From Clostridium sp. Cult3 (lineage in GTDB: Bacteria > Bacillota > Clostridia > Tissierellales > Tepidimicrobiaceae), in contig NZ_PPXY01000001.1 in the NCBI RefSeq assembly GCF_021655115.1, positions 57,322-121,321 on the forward strand: a DNA stretch of 64,000 nt, given 5' to 3'. Of the stretch, positions 8,861 to 17,351 are shown piece after piece. Position numbers and translations under genes: made by a program. Within the stretch, counting starts at the first letter, position 1. The number at the start of each line of letters is the position of its first letter. The notes below the pieces were generated by a model. The model saw only the letters and a program-made list of their open reading frames with translations, was not told where the DNA came from and made no database searches.

Positions 8861-11275
8861 ATGTTACTAACCATACTATTAATTCTAAAAACAGTATTAT
8901 TTATGTATGTAACCAAGGTAAAATACAATAGATTTATCATATTTTCTATAAGTGCGTTGATCATACTATTTTGCTTTACTTGGATATACTTTAGTAAAAA
9001 CAAGAAGAAACAGACATTGGCTTTTGCTTTTTACAATACCGTATCAGCAGTTATGTTTGCAGATGCTATGTACTATACCTATTTCAATGCTCTACCTTCC
9101 ATAAAAATGCTAAAACAGCTGAACCAGGTAGCGGCAGTAGGGGATAGTGTCAAATCCATATTTACCTTTACCAATTTATTATTTCTGATGGATATACCTT
9201 TGTTGATGGTATATTCCAAATGGAAAAAAGCCAAGATTAAAAGAGAAAACAAACAATACAATAGATATATTAGATGGGGAGTACCAGGAGTCATTGCCTT
9301 AGTATTGGTAGGGGTTCTGTCCTTTTTAAGCAGTGTAGAACTGTTTGGACCAGTAACCAATCAAGAGCTGTTTACCTATCATGCTAAGGATATTAAAAAA
9401 TCCATATCCGGTGAAGAGGAAATAGCTGAAGGAGTAGGGCTATTTACCCAGGAAGATCTAGAGGAGTTAATGGATAGAACCCATTTAAAAGAAGGAAAAT
9501 ACACTGGTCTAGGAAAGGGAAAAAACCTAATCGTAATCCAAGTAGAAGCATTGCAGAACTTCGTAATAAATCACTACTATGATGGCCAGGAGATAACTCC
9601 AAATTTAAATAAACTGATAGAAGAACAGGGAAGTATATATTTCGATAGATATTATCAGCTAATAGGTAGAGGAAACACTTCCGATGCAGAATTTGTATCT
9701 AACAACTCCCTATATCCTTCCATGGATGAACCAACCTATTCCCAATATGAAGGAAATACCTTCTATGGACTTCCTTGGATCCTTAGGGACAATGGATACA
9801 CGGCTTGGGCATTTCACGGATATGAAAAGGAGTTTTGGAATAGGGAGAAGGCCTATGTAAACCAAGGATTTGAACGTTTTGTATCTCAAGAGGATTTTGA
9901 TTTAGTAGAAACCATAGGCTTTGGAATAACCGACGAGGAATTCTATAAACAGTCTATGGACTACTTAAAAGAATTGGACAGTGTAGACGAAGATCCTTTT
10001 TATGCCTTCGTCATCAGCTTGACTAGTCACAATCCCTTTAAGATGCCAGATGAATACAAAAGCTTAGATATACGAGAAGAACACCAAGATACTATATTAG
10101 GGGACTATCTACAATCTATCCACTATGCTGATAAGGCATTGGGCCAATTCTTTGAAGCATTAAAAGAAGAAGGCCTATATGAAGACACGGTAATCGCCCT
10201 ATATGGAGATCACTTTGCCATAACCAGTGTGAACAAAGAACCTCAACAGATAATGACAGACTATTTAGGGCATACCTACGATCTAGATGAGATGATGAAC
10301 ATTCCCTTGATCATCCATATACCAGGGGAAGAGGTAAATGAAACCATATCCAAAGTAGGTAGTCAATTGGACTTTATGCCTACCATATTGAATATAATGG
10401 GCTATCAAAACGAAAAGGGCCTTATGTTTGGAAAGGATATAGTAAACAATGAAGAAGAAAGCTTGGTAGCACCCCAAACCTATGCATTAAAGGGCTCTGT
10501 AATAAATGACGAAATACTACTGGATATGTCTAGAGATGGTATATTTGAAAACAGTAGAGCCTTCCGATTAGATACTAGGGAGGAAGTAGATGTAAGGGAA
10601 TATAGACCATACTATGAAAAGGCTATAGAGGAGATAAACAAATCGGATTTCATACTGAAGACGGATCTGTTGAAGGAGCTAGTAGAAGGTCATGGAGAAA
10701 TAAACCTAAACAAACTGGTATCAACGGAAATATTAGTAGACAAGACCATCAAGGAGACAGACAGTAGTCTAGAGGATATAGACAAATCCTTTAAAGATGG
10801 ATATAGGACTATGACCATAGATCTAAAATTGGACAAGGATGGGAATATAATAGTAGGAGAAGATCTTCCCTTTGAAGAACTGGTTAAATGGCTAGTAGAA
10901 AATAAAGGCTTTTATATAGTAGCCAGAGCAAAGGAAAACAACACGGAAATATTCACAAAGATAGTAGGCAAATACGGCTTAACGGATAGAATAATACCAG
11001 AAGTATATGAATTTAGCCAATACCATCCTTTGGCATCAAGAAAATATAAAAATATCATACTGAATATAGAGGATAGGGACTATTCAGATGAAGAAATACT
11101 GGATTTCATAGGAAGACATCCTCTGTTTGCAGTAGCTATGGACAAGGATAGAGCTAAGACAAACTTGCCAAAACAGATGAAAGAAAAGGGAACTCTAACC
11201 TACGCCTTAGACGTAAAAACCAAAAGAGCTAGAAAAAATCTAGAGAAGAACGGAGTATTCGGCACATATGAATAG
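8861..11275 (+). CDS. Second LtaS-like phosphoglycerol transferase with GDPD-like tail
   Basis: 804 residues from the ATG at 8861, placed after GGAGG at 8849-8853; an upstream ATG at 8801 lies in the palindrome and is rejected. Layout is the same as in the gene before it: about five N-terminal membrane helices, then the catalytic domain with the Glu of IQVEALQ, Thr273 (GRGNTSDAEF) and the YGDHF pair, then a C-terminal GDPD-like barrel. The tail ends in a recognisable GDPD terminus (YALDVKTKRARKNLEKNGV) but has GNIIVGED where active enzymes carry a His-Asp (VVIHD-like) motif, so it is probably a non-catalytic barrel. The two genes are a tandem duplication, most alike in the catalytic region and diverged in the tail. 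Confidence 0.88.
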   Translation: MLLTILLILKTVLFMYVTKVKYNRFIIFSISALIILFCFTWIYFSKNKKKQTLAFAFYNTVSAVMFADAMYYTYFNALPSIKMLKQLNQVAAVGDSVKSIFTFTNLLFLMDIPLLMVYSKWKKAKIKRENKQYNRYIRWGVPGVIALVLVGVLSFLSSVELFGPVTNQELFTYHAKDIKKSISGEEEIAEGVGLFTQEDLEELMDRTHLKEGKYTGLGKGKNLIVIQVEALQNFVINHYYDGQEITPNLNKLIEEQGSIYFDRYYQLIGRGNTSDAEFVSNNSLYPSMDEPTYSQYEGNTFYGLPWILRDNGYTAWAFHGYEKEFWNREKAYVNQGFERFVSQEDFDLVETIGFGITDEEFYKQSMDYLKELDSVDEDPFYAFVISLTSHNPFKMPDEYKSLDIREEHQDTILGDYLQSIHYADKALGQFFEALKEEGLYEDTVIALYGDHFAITSVNKEPQQIMTDYLGHTYDLDEMMNIPLIIHIPGEEVNETISKVGSQLDFMPTILNIMGYQNEKGLMFGKDIVNNEEESLVAPQTYALKGSVINDEILLDMSRDGIFENSRAFRLDTREEVDVREYRPYYEKAIEEINKSDFILKTDLLKELVEGHGEINLNKLVSTEILVDKTIKETDSSLEDIDKSFKDGYRTMTIDLKLDKDGNIIVGEDLPFEELVKWLVENKGFYIVARAKENNTEIFTKIVGKYGLTDRIIPEVYEFSQYHPLASRKYKNIILNIEDRDYSDEEILDFIGRHPLFAVAMDKDRAKTNLPKQMKEKGTLTYALDVKTKRARKNLEKNGVFGTYE

Positions 11276-11303
11276 TGGGACAGAGATGGTTCTTCTGTCC
11301 CAC
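11275..11303. repeat. Dispersed GGGACAG palindrome, copy 3, possible terminator
   Basis: GTGGGACAG / CTGTCCCAC form a perfect 9-bp stem around an AGATGGTTCTT loop, directly at the stop of the second LtaS-like gene. It may end transcription of the pair, although no T-run follows. Confidence 0.7.
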
Positions 11304-11312
11304 TGAATTATA

Positions 11313-12182
11313 CTATAGGGTATTATCTAATGCCTCTATTAACTTGATTACATCCTCCTCAGAGCCTCTGCTTAGAGAATATAGATAGTATCTATTATTA
11401 TCTATTACAAAACGAGCATTTGCATAAGGGTTTTGTTCTAGGATTACATCTATTGAGCCAACTTTTAATTCCTTGATATTATCTGGATCAAACTCACTAG
11501 AAGTTTCCTTATATCCTAAATCATCTAGGTTCTGGATGGATAGTTCAAATATATTATTGTTTTCATCAGAATATTGTAGCGTTAGAATACTCACCTCATC
11601 TAACATCTTACAAGGTTCATAGGCAAATCTACTGTCTTCTTTTTCTGCTTTTTTCCTTAGTCTTTCGATATACTCTTCTCTAGTTTCAGACTTAAAAGCC
11701 TCCTTATCCTGAAGATATTTTCTTATTTTTTTCCTTGATCTTTCGTACTTTTTTCGCAAGGTGGCCTCTTTAATATTCATTATAGATGAGATAGTTGAAT
11801 ACTCCATGTCCTCTAAGGTCCTCAGTAAGAATACAGTTCTATCCTCATAACTAAGCTGATTTAAAGCTTCTTTAATAATCGAATTAACATTTTCATCTAA
11901 ATATTCTTCTTCTGCAGACTTTTAAGTTCCATGGGAGAATAACTTGATAAATCTTCTCCTATTTTTACTCTTTATAAAATCCACTGTACAATTATAGGTG
12001 ATACTATATAAATAAGCTGATATGTTTTCAATTCCATCTAATCTTTTTAATCTTAGCACTTTCAAAAATACCTCTTGAATAATATCCTGAGCATCTTCTT
12101 CATCCCTAGTCATATGATAGGCATATCTGTACAATTGATCACCATATTCATTTACAAGCTGAATTACTAAATTACTATCCAC
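11313..12182 (-). pseudogene. Broken ECF-type sigma factor fused to a DUF4367-like (anti-sigma) tail
   Basis: Reading the minus strand from a GTG at 12182 (after AAGGGGG) gives sigma region 2 (YGDQLYRYAYHMTRDEEDAQDIIQEVFLK), then an in-frame TAA at 11924-11922. The same frame continues through sigma region 4 (LSYEDRTVFLLRTLEDMEYS...KEATLRKKYERSRKKI). After about residue 170 of the combined frame, the sequence changes to one like the DUF4367 domain of anti-sigma factors (ILEQNPYANARFVIDNNRYY). I infer one nonsense change plus a deletion that joined sigma and anti-sigma genes; a natural C-terminal extension is the alternative. It is probably non-functional, unless the stop is read through. Confidence 0.75.
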
Positions 12183-12274
12183 AGGCTGGCCCCCTTTCTG
12201 TTTCCCTATTAGGCTAATGACCATGACCAAGCCCGGCTGTAGCCTATCCTCATACCAATCCGTTCAACTGCTTT

Positions 12275-12310
12275 AAATATTCACCCCCGGCACTAACTTA
12301 CTAACTTTCG
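12275..12310 (+). repeat. CCCCCGGCACTAAC repeat, copy 1
   Basis: AAATATTCACCCCCGGCACTAA followed by CTTACTAACTTTC. It is one of nine sites of this family in the window, all in the same orientation. It is followed by the small palindrome CCCCCTAGGGGG at the end of the TetR gene. Confidence 0.8.
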
Positions 12311-12323
12311 CATTTTCAACCCC

Positions 12324-12914
12324 CTAGGGGGTTGATTTGGGTGAAAATAGATATATCAATTGGTCTAACTCATAGGAAGTTTGTGCTACTATATCCATTT
12401 GATTAGGGTACATGCACCAATGTATTAAGTTTCCACGGATGTGTTTTATGAAGTAATTGCTCAGATATTCCTCCGTATAATCAGGGGAAAACTCCTCGCG
12501 ATCAATGGCAAGAGCTACGAAGTGAGAAACAGTCTTATAATAGGTTCTATCGTGATTGAGAGCACCCTTAGTTGAAGAAGTCAATAGGGTTTTATAGTAT
12601 TCAACTACAAGTTTATGTGGAAAACTTGAGACATATTCAGTCTGATCAAGTAATACTTTTTTCAGTGAACCAATAGGATCGGATTCATCATATTCATCTA
12701 TCCTCAATTCCAAATCGTGATCATATAGCAGAAAGGATTCATTGATCATCTCTTCCTTCGATGAAAAGTGATAATAAAAAGCACCTACCGAAATTTGTGC
12801 TTCTTTACAAATATCACGTATTGTTAAACTATCGAAATCCTCTTCAAAGGCTAGTTTTTTTGCTGCATCCAGTATCTTATTTTTTGTAGAGTACGACTCC
12901 TTGGGTATTGTCAT
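12324..12914 (-). CDS. TetR/AcrR family transcriptional regulator
   Basis: 196 residues. The N-terminal 50 residues form the TetR helix-turn-helix (KNKILDAAKKLAFEEDFDSLTIRDI, then ISVGAFYYHFSSKEEMI). The C-terminal 145 residues are the variable ligand and dimer domain and give no ligand hint. It is divergent from the flavoenzyme/aconitase X operon at 13054, with 139 bases between the starts, and is very likely its repressor. A perfect 15-base palindrome lies between that operon's -10 box and its start. The start ATG is preceded by AAGGAGGAT. Confidence 0.87.
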   Translation of the reverse strand: MTIPKESYSTKNKILDAAKKLAFEEDFDSLTIRDICKEAQISVGAFYYHFSSKEEMINESFLLYDHDLELRIDEYDESDPIGSLKKVLLDQTEYVSSFPHKLVVEYYKTLLTSSTKGALNHDRTYYKTVSHFVALAIDREEFSPDYTEEYLSNYFIKHIRGNLIHWCMYPNQMDIVAQTSYELDQLIYLFSPKSTP

Positions 12915-12983
12915 CCTAATCCTCCTTAAAAATTACTTTAGAATAATATTATAGCATATTATTAATATAATTATTATAATAGA

Positions 12984-13036
12984 TTGAAGTAATAGGAAAA
13001 ATATGATACAATATTAACAAACCGAACAATGTTCGG
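12984..13036 (+). promoter_or_regulatory. Promoter and palindromic operator of the flavoenzyme/aconitase X operon
   Basis: TTGAAG (12984-12989), 17 bases and TACAAT (13007-13012) make a sigma-A promoter. CCGAACAATGTTCGG (13022-13036) is a perfect 15-base palindrome at about +4 to +18, well placed for repression by the divergent TetR protein. Confidence 0.7.
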
Positions 13037-13053
13037 GAAAAAGGAGGGTTATC

Positions 13054-15315
13054 ATGAAAACTGATAAGATGATTACAGAGTTAATCGATGGCTATGGCAA
13101 TTGGTTTAATGATGATGACTATCTGAATTCAGGAAAGATGACCAAGGATTTATATCCTTATGATTTCATCTTTAAACCCATCGATATTAACCGGATCAAG
13201 GTTAAGAATCGTATCGTAATGGCACCTATGGGTAATATTTCTATGTGTGATGAAACTGGAAGGCCAAACGATCAAATGATTGATTATTTTGTTGAACGGG
13301 CAAAAGGCGGAGTTGGCCTAATAACTACTGGTTTGATTCCCATCAGTCAAGGGATAGATCCTACTGTTGTAGAGCCAGGCGAACTTAGCTATTTCCCACG
13401 AATTGATCGATCCAGATCAGTTTTTGCAGGATGGAGAGATTTAGCTGCTGGAGTACACAATTATGGCGCTAAGATATTCATCCAGTTGACACCAGGTCTT
13501 GGCAGAGTCGGAAATCCTCAATGCTTGTTGACCTTAAAAAAACTTCCCAAATCAGCTTCCTGGAATCCTAACTTTTACATTCCTGAAATTCCTAGTTCCC
13601 CATTAAGCGATAGACAACTTAAAAAGATTATTAAAAATGCAGGACAGGCATCTGCCGATGCGAAAGCTGCAAATATAGATGGAGTATATTTGCATGGTCA
13701 TGAAGGTTATCTTTTAGAACAGTTGACCAACCCAGCCTTCAACAGAAGAAAAACAGGTAGGTATTCGGATTGGCAAGCCTTTGGACTGGATATGGTTAGA
13801 GAAATTCGAGATCGAGTAGGTCCAGATTATCCTATAATGTACAGGATAGATTTGAGCTTAGCTCTAAACGAAACCTATGGGGACAAGATGGACAACAAAT
13901 CCTTGAGAAAATTTAAAGACGGAAGAACAATAGAGATGACCTTAGATTATATGGAAAACTTAGTTAAAGAAGGCGTGGATATATTTGATGTAGATCTAGG
14001 TTGCTATGATAATTGGTGGTTACCTCATCCACCAGCAGGAATGCCCCCTGGATGTTTCCTAGAGGTATCAAAGCTTGTTAAGGATTATTTTAAAGAACGA
14101 GGAATCCTTTCCAATGCAGGAAAAGAAGTTCCCATAGTTGCAGTTGGAAAACTAGGATATCCTGATTTATCTGAACAGGCTCTTAGAGATGGAAAATGCG
14201 ATATGGTAATGCTTGGAAGGCCTCTATTAGCTGACCCCTATTGGCCAAACAAGGTATATAGAGGAGATATAGAAGATATCACCCCTTGTATTGGATGTCA
14301 AGAAGGCTGTATCAATGAGTTTGTAGAAGGAGGGCATCCTCAGTGTGCAGTTAATCCTAGAACTAGTTTTGAATATTCTATGTCCCTAGACCCAGTCCCA
14401 GCTAATGAAATCAAGAAAATAGGAGTCATAGGTGCTGGTCCAGCAGGAGTTACAGCAGCAATAATTGCAGCTAAAAGAGGTCATAATGTAGTATTAGTGG
14501 AAAAAACCAATAGTATTGGTGGAAAAATAATACCAGGTGGTGTACCTAAGATAAAATACGATCTAGATAATTACAGAAAATACTTAGAAAGACAAGTAGA
14601 ACAGGCTACAAATCTTGAAAACTTTAAATATCTTCCAAATACTGAGGCTACTATTCCTTGGCTAAAAGAACAAAAATTTGATGCTATAATCTTTGCCACT
14701 GGTAGTGAAGAAATCATTCCCCCCTTTGAAAACATGGAAAAGGCCAATGTAGTTGAGGCAACAGAGCTACTACAAAATCCCCATATGATTGAAAATGCAA
14801 AGAAAGCAATCGTTATCGGCGGAGGAGTAGTAGGATGTGAAACCGCCTATTGGCTTAAATACGAACATGGGCTGGATGTAACCGTTGTAGAAATGGAAAA
14901 ATATTTCATGAACCATGTGTGTACAGCCAATAGAGGACATCTAATATATTATATGGAAAAAGCCGGAGTAGAACTATTAAACTGTACAAAAGTGATTAAA
15001 TTTGAAGATAATGCAGTTAAGGTTATTCAAAATGTATCGGAAACAGTACCAGATCCATATCTAACATGGCATCCTATCCTCCCTGAAAATATTAAAAATC
15101 CTCTAGCACCAAAACTAAAGAAAGAGGAAGTTGAAAAGATCATCGAAGCAGATCTATTTGTAATGGCTATTGGAAACAAGCCTAGAAATCAACTATTCTA
15201 TGATGCCCAAAAAGAAAGGATCGCAGGGGAAATATACAATATTGGAGATAGTTTCAGAGGCGAGAAAGTACTAGAAGCTACAAGAGCAGCAAATGCTGTA
15301 GCACGCACAATATAA
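13054..15315 (+). CDS. OYE-type NADH:flavin oxidoreductase / enoate reductase, Fe-S flavoprotein
   Basis: 753 residues in the 2,4-dienoyl-CoA reductase / 2-enoate reductase architecture. Residues about 35-400 are the FMN-binding TIM barrel (KVKNRIVMAPMGN; DGVYLHGHEGYLLEQ, with the active-site His region). A [4Fe-4S] motif uses Cys412, 415, 419 and 431 (C-x2-C-x3-C-x11-C). Residues about 455-753 are FAD/NAD(P) domains with GAGPAG near 460 and a second GGGVVGCE. Such enzymes reduce activated C=C bonds. The N-terminus is about 35 residues longer than usual, and the barrel has family-unusual inserts. It is the first gene of an operon with aconitase X, 15 bases upstream of it. The substrate is unknown. 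Confidence 0.85.
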   Translation: MKTDKMITELIDGYGNWFNDDDYLNSGKMTKDLYPYDFIFKPIDINRIKVKNRIVMAPMGNISMCDETGRPNDQMIDYFVERAKGGVGLITTGLIPISQGIDPTVVEPGELSYFPRIDRSRSVFAGWRDLAAGVHNYGAKIFIQLTPGLGRVGNPQCLLTLKKLPKSASWNPNFYIPEIPSSPLSDRQLKKIIKNAGQASADAKAANIDGVYLHGHEGYLLEQLTNPAFNRRKTGRYSDWQAFGLDMVREIRDRVGPDYPIMYRIDLSLALNETYGDKMDNKSLRKFKDGRTIEMTLDYMENLVKEGVDIFDVDLGCYDNWWLPHPPAGMPPGCFLEVSKLVKDYFKERGILSNAGKEVPIVAVGKLGYPDLSEQALRDGKCDMVMLGRPLLADPYWPNKVYRGDIEDITPCIGCQEGCINEFVEGGHPQCAVNPRTSFEYSMSLDPVPANEIKKIGVIGAGPAGVTAAIIAAKRGHNVVLVEKTNSIGGKIIPGGVPKIKYDLDNYRKYLERQVEQATNLENFKYLPNTEATIPWLKEQKFDAIIFATGSEEIIPPFENMEKANVVEATELLQNPHMIENAKKAIVIGGGVVGCETAYWLKYEHGLDVTVVEMEKYFMNHVCTANRGHLIYYMEKAGVELLNCTKVIKFEDNAVKVIQNVSETVPDPYLTWHPILPENIKNPLAPKLKKEEVEKIIEADLFVMAIGNKPRNQLFYDAQKERIAGEIYNIGDSFRGEKVLEATRAANAVARTI

Positions 15316-15330
15316 TCTGGAGGTGATGAC

Positions 15331-16623
15331 ATGTATAATTATAAGATGCATCTGACCCCAGAGGAAATAGAAATATTAGAAGGCAAGCAGGGGGAAGTCC
15401 TTGGGAAAATCATGAAAACCCTAGTGATGTATGGAGATACATTTGGTGCTAGTAAATTAGTTCCCGTATCTAGTGAATATGGCCATTTAGTCACTAGCTT
15501 TGGCCTATCGATGATGAAGCCTGTTTATGAACTTATGGATGAAATAATAGATGCAGAAATAGAGACAAAACAAAAGTTTACAGTAGATCCAAGGCCTTTG
15601 GATTTTGAAAATGTCCCTGGGAATATTATTCAAAAAATTGTATTTAAAATCATGTATGGCAAACAAAAGGATTATGAAGAACAGCTTGAAAAAATAGGCC
15701 TTCTCTCAAAAGATGGCTTTACATGTACTTGTTATATGGACCAAGTAGCCAATATTCCTAATAAAGGGGATATATTGAGCTGGGCAGAAAGCTCTGCCGT
15801 AGTATATGCAAACTCCGTCCTTGGAGCTAGATGTAATAGAAACTCTGGAATAATCGAGATGTTTGGTAGTATATTAGGTAAGGTCCCATACTTTGGCTTA
15901 TTGACCGATGAAGGAAGAAAGGCTAACTGGATTGTAGAAATTAAGACCAATAGCCTGCCTGAAGCTCAGGTGCTGGGAAGTGCCATAGGTATGAAGGTAA
16001 TGGACCATGTACCTTATATCAAAAATTTAGGTCAATATTTCGATAATGAGCTGAATAGAAAAGCAAAGGATTATCTAAAGGATATGGGAGCAGCTACAGC
16101 TAGCAATGGAGCCGTTGGACTATTCCATGTTGAAGGATTGACCCCTGAAGCTAAAGAACTGGGAGAATCCCTTATTATAGAAGATCCCAATGTATATATA
16201 ATCGACGATGAAGAGCTTGAAAGGGTAAAGAATAGCTATCCTGTTATGTGGAAAAATCCAGATACTAAGCCTAAAATGTGCTTCATAGGATGTCCTCATC
16301 TATCCTTGGAACAGATGATTCAATGGACAAAGGATATTAAAGCAAATCTTTCCACAGGAAAAAGAGAAAAGGTTGTAATACCTACCATACTAACTGCATC
16401 ACCACCAGTATTAAAGGAATTTTCTCAATTACCTGAGGCTAAAGAATTAAAGGATATGGGAATATCTACATCCTATATTTGTCCCCTAATGTATATGAAC
16501 AATCCTCTTTGCGGAAAAATGCCTGTAATCACAAATTCTAATAAACTGCGAACATATACTACATCTAGGTATTATACCGATGATGAGATAGTTAAAGCTA
16601 TTACCAGAGGGGAGGGAATATAG
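15331..16623 (+). CDS. Aconitase X catalytic (large) subunit
   Basis: 430 residues of the AcnX/DUF521 family. Diagnostic stretches are the N-terminal MHLTPEEIEILEGKQGEVL, WAESSAVVYANSVLGARCNRNSG near residues 150-173, MCFIGCPHLSLEQM near 313-326 and the Cys-bearing C-terminus. The cysteines (ARCNR, FIGCPH, NPLCGK) are candidate ligands of the Fe-S or iron centre. Characterised relatives are cis-3-hydroxy-L-proline dehydratase in bacteria and phosphomevalonate dehydratase in archaea, both hydro-lyases. Here the partner is an enoate-reductase-like flavoenzyme rather than a pyrroline reductase, so the substrate may differ. The gene starts at an ATG after GGAGGTGAT, and its stop TAG directly precedes the small-subunit ATG. 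Confidence 0.88.
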   Translation: MYNYKMHLTPEEIEILEGKQGEVLGKIMKTLVMYGDTFGASKLVPVSSEYGHLVTSFGLSMMKPVYELMDEIIDAEIETKQKFTVDPRPLDFENVPGNIIQKIVFKIMYGKQKDYEEQLEKIGLLSKDGFTCTCYMDQVANIPNKGDILSWAESSAVVYANSVLGARCNRNSGIIEMFGSILGKVPYFGLLTDEGRKANWIVEIKTNSLPEAQVLGSAIGMKVMDHVPYIKNLGQYFDNELNRKAKDYLKDMGAATASNGAVGLFHVEGLTPEAKELGESLIIEDPNVYIIDDEELERVKNSYPVMWKNPDTKPKMCFIGCPHLSLEQMIQWTKDIKANLSTGKREKVVIPTILTASPPVLKEFSQLPEAKELKDMGISTSYICPLMYMNNPLCGKMPVITNSNKLRTYTTSRYYTDDEIVKAITRGEGI

Positions 16624-17070
16624 ATGAGAGAATTTAAGGGAAGAGTCGTGGTACCTGGAACAGCCACTGCACCAGCATTAGTATCAAAAGAAGGATTTAA
16701 CACATTGGCCAGTTTTCAAAAATCCTTGATGTTTAATGACAACAAAGCCACTTGCTCTGACCAAAATAACAAAGACTTATATCAAAGGGAAATGGCTGGT
16801 AAGGCCCTATGCATGCCTCAGACCATAGGTTCCACCACAGGAGGAATGGTATTATTCTGTGCTAGTTCCATGGGGGTTTCACCTACCTGCCTATTGTTCT
16901 CAAAACCCATCGATTCCCTAGCAGCTGCAGGAGCCATACTTTCAGATATTTGGACAGATAACAATCTACCAACCATCGATAATCTAGGGGAAGAATTTTT
17001 AGACTATGTAAAAGATGATATGATAGTTGAAATATTAGAAGATGGAATCGTAAGAGTCAGAGAAGAATAA
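16624..17070 (+). CDS. Aconitase X swivel (small) subunit
   Basis: 148 residues, DUF126 family. Typical features are the N-terminal FKGRVVVPGTATAPALV and the active-site loop IGSTTGGMVL near residues 67-76. It ends in a short acidic beta segment. In AcnX the small swivelling domain closes over the substrate held by the large subunit. Many species fuse the two; here they are split and adjacent with no gap (stop TAG, then ATG). It closes the TetR-controlled operon and is followed by two repeat units and a terminator. Confidence 0.9.
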   Translation: MREFKGRVVVPGTATAPALVSKEGFNTLASFQKSLMFNDNKATCSDQNNKDLYQREMAGKALCMPQTIGSTTGGMVLFCASSMGVSPTCLLFSKPIDSLAAAGAILSDIWTDNNLPTIDNLGEEFLDYVKDDMIVEILEDGIVRVREE

Positions 17071-17073
17071 AAA

Positions 17074-17140
17074 AACATCTGCCCCCGGTGAATATCGAAA
17101 ATATCCACCCCCGGCACTAACTTACTAACTTATTGAGGGT
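17074..17140 (+). repeat. CCCCCGGCACTAAC repeat, copy 2 (double unit)
   Basis: Two units in series: ACATCTGCCCCCGGTGAATATC and then AATATCCACCCCCGGCAC followed by TAACTTACTAACTTATTGAGG. It lies directly after the aconitase X small subunit. Confidence 0.8.
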
Positions 17141-17150
17141 TATTGTGCCT

Positions 17151-17250
17151 AGGAAAGACCCTATGCTTTAGGCTGGGGTTTGAAAAAGATAATAGATAAA
17201 ATTAAAAGCGACAAGGAGATTGAGATCGATCTCCTTGTCGTATTTTATTA
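17151..17250 (+). ncRNA. Possible relic of a ToxI-like RNA unit followed by a terminator
   Basis: AAAGACCCTATGCTTTAGGC and the following TGGGGTTTGAAAAAGAT resemble the last unit of the 36-nt ToxI array at 21874 (about 28 of 35 bases alike by eye). As there, a strong hairpin follows (CGACAAGGAGAT, loop, ATCTCCTTGTCG, TATTTT; 17209-17246). No toxin gene follows. The terminator itself is certain; the ToxI link is an inference. Confidence 0.45.
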
Positions 17251-17260
17251 TCAATAAAAG

Positions 17261-17315
17261 TTGTAATAGTTACAATACTTAATTGTTTCACAATAGAGAA
17301 ACAAATCTATATAAT
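17261..17315 (+). promoter_or_regulatory. Promoter with two inverted repeats before the second flavoenzyme gene
   Basis: TTGTAA-TAG-TTACAA (17261-17275) and TTGTTTC-N8-GAAACAA (17283-17304) lie just upstream of TATAAT (17310-17315). The second repeat covers the -35 region (TTCACA). They are candidate sites for the LysR protein coded at 20814. Confidence 0.55.
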
Positions 17316-17351
17316 CAAAGATAAAGGATAGTAAACAGGAGGTGTAGGCTA

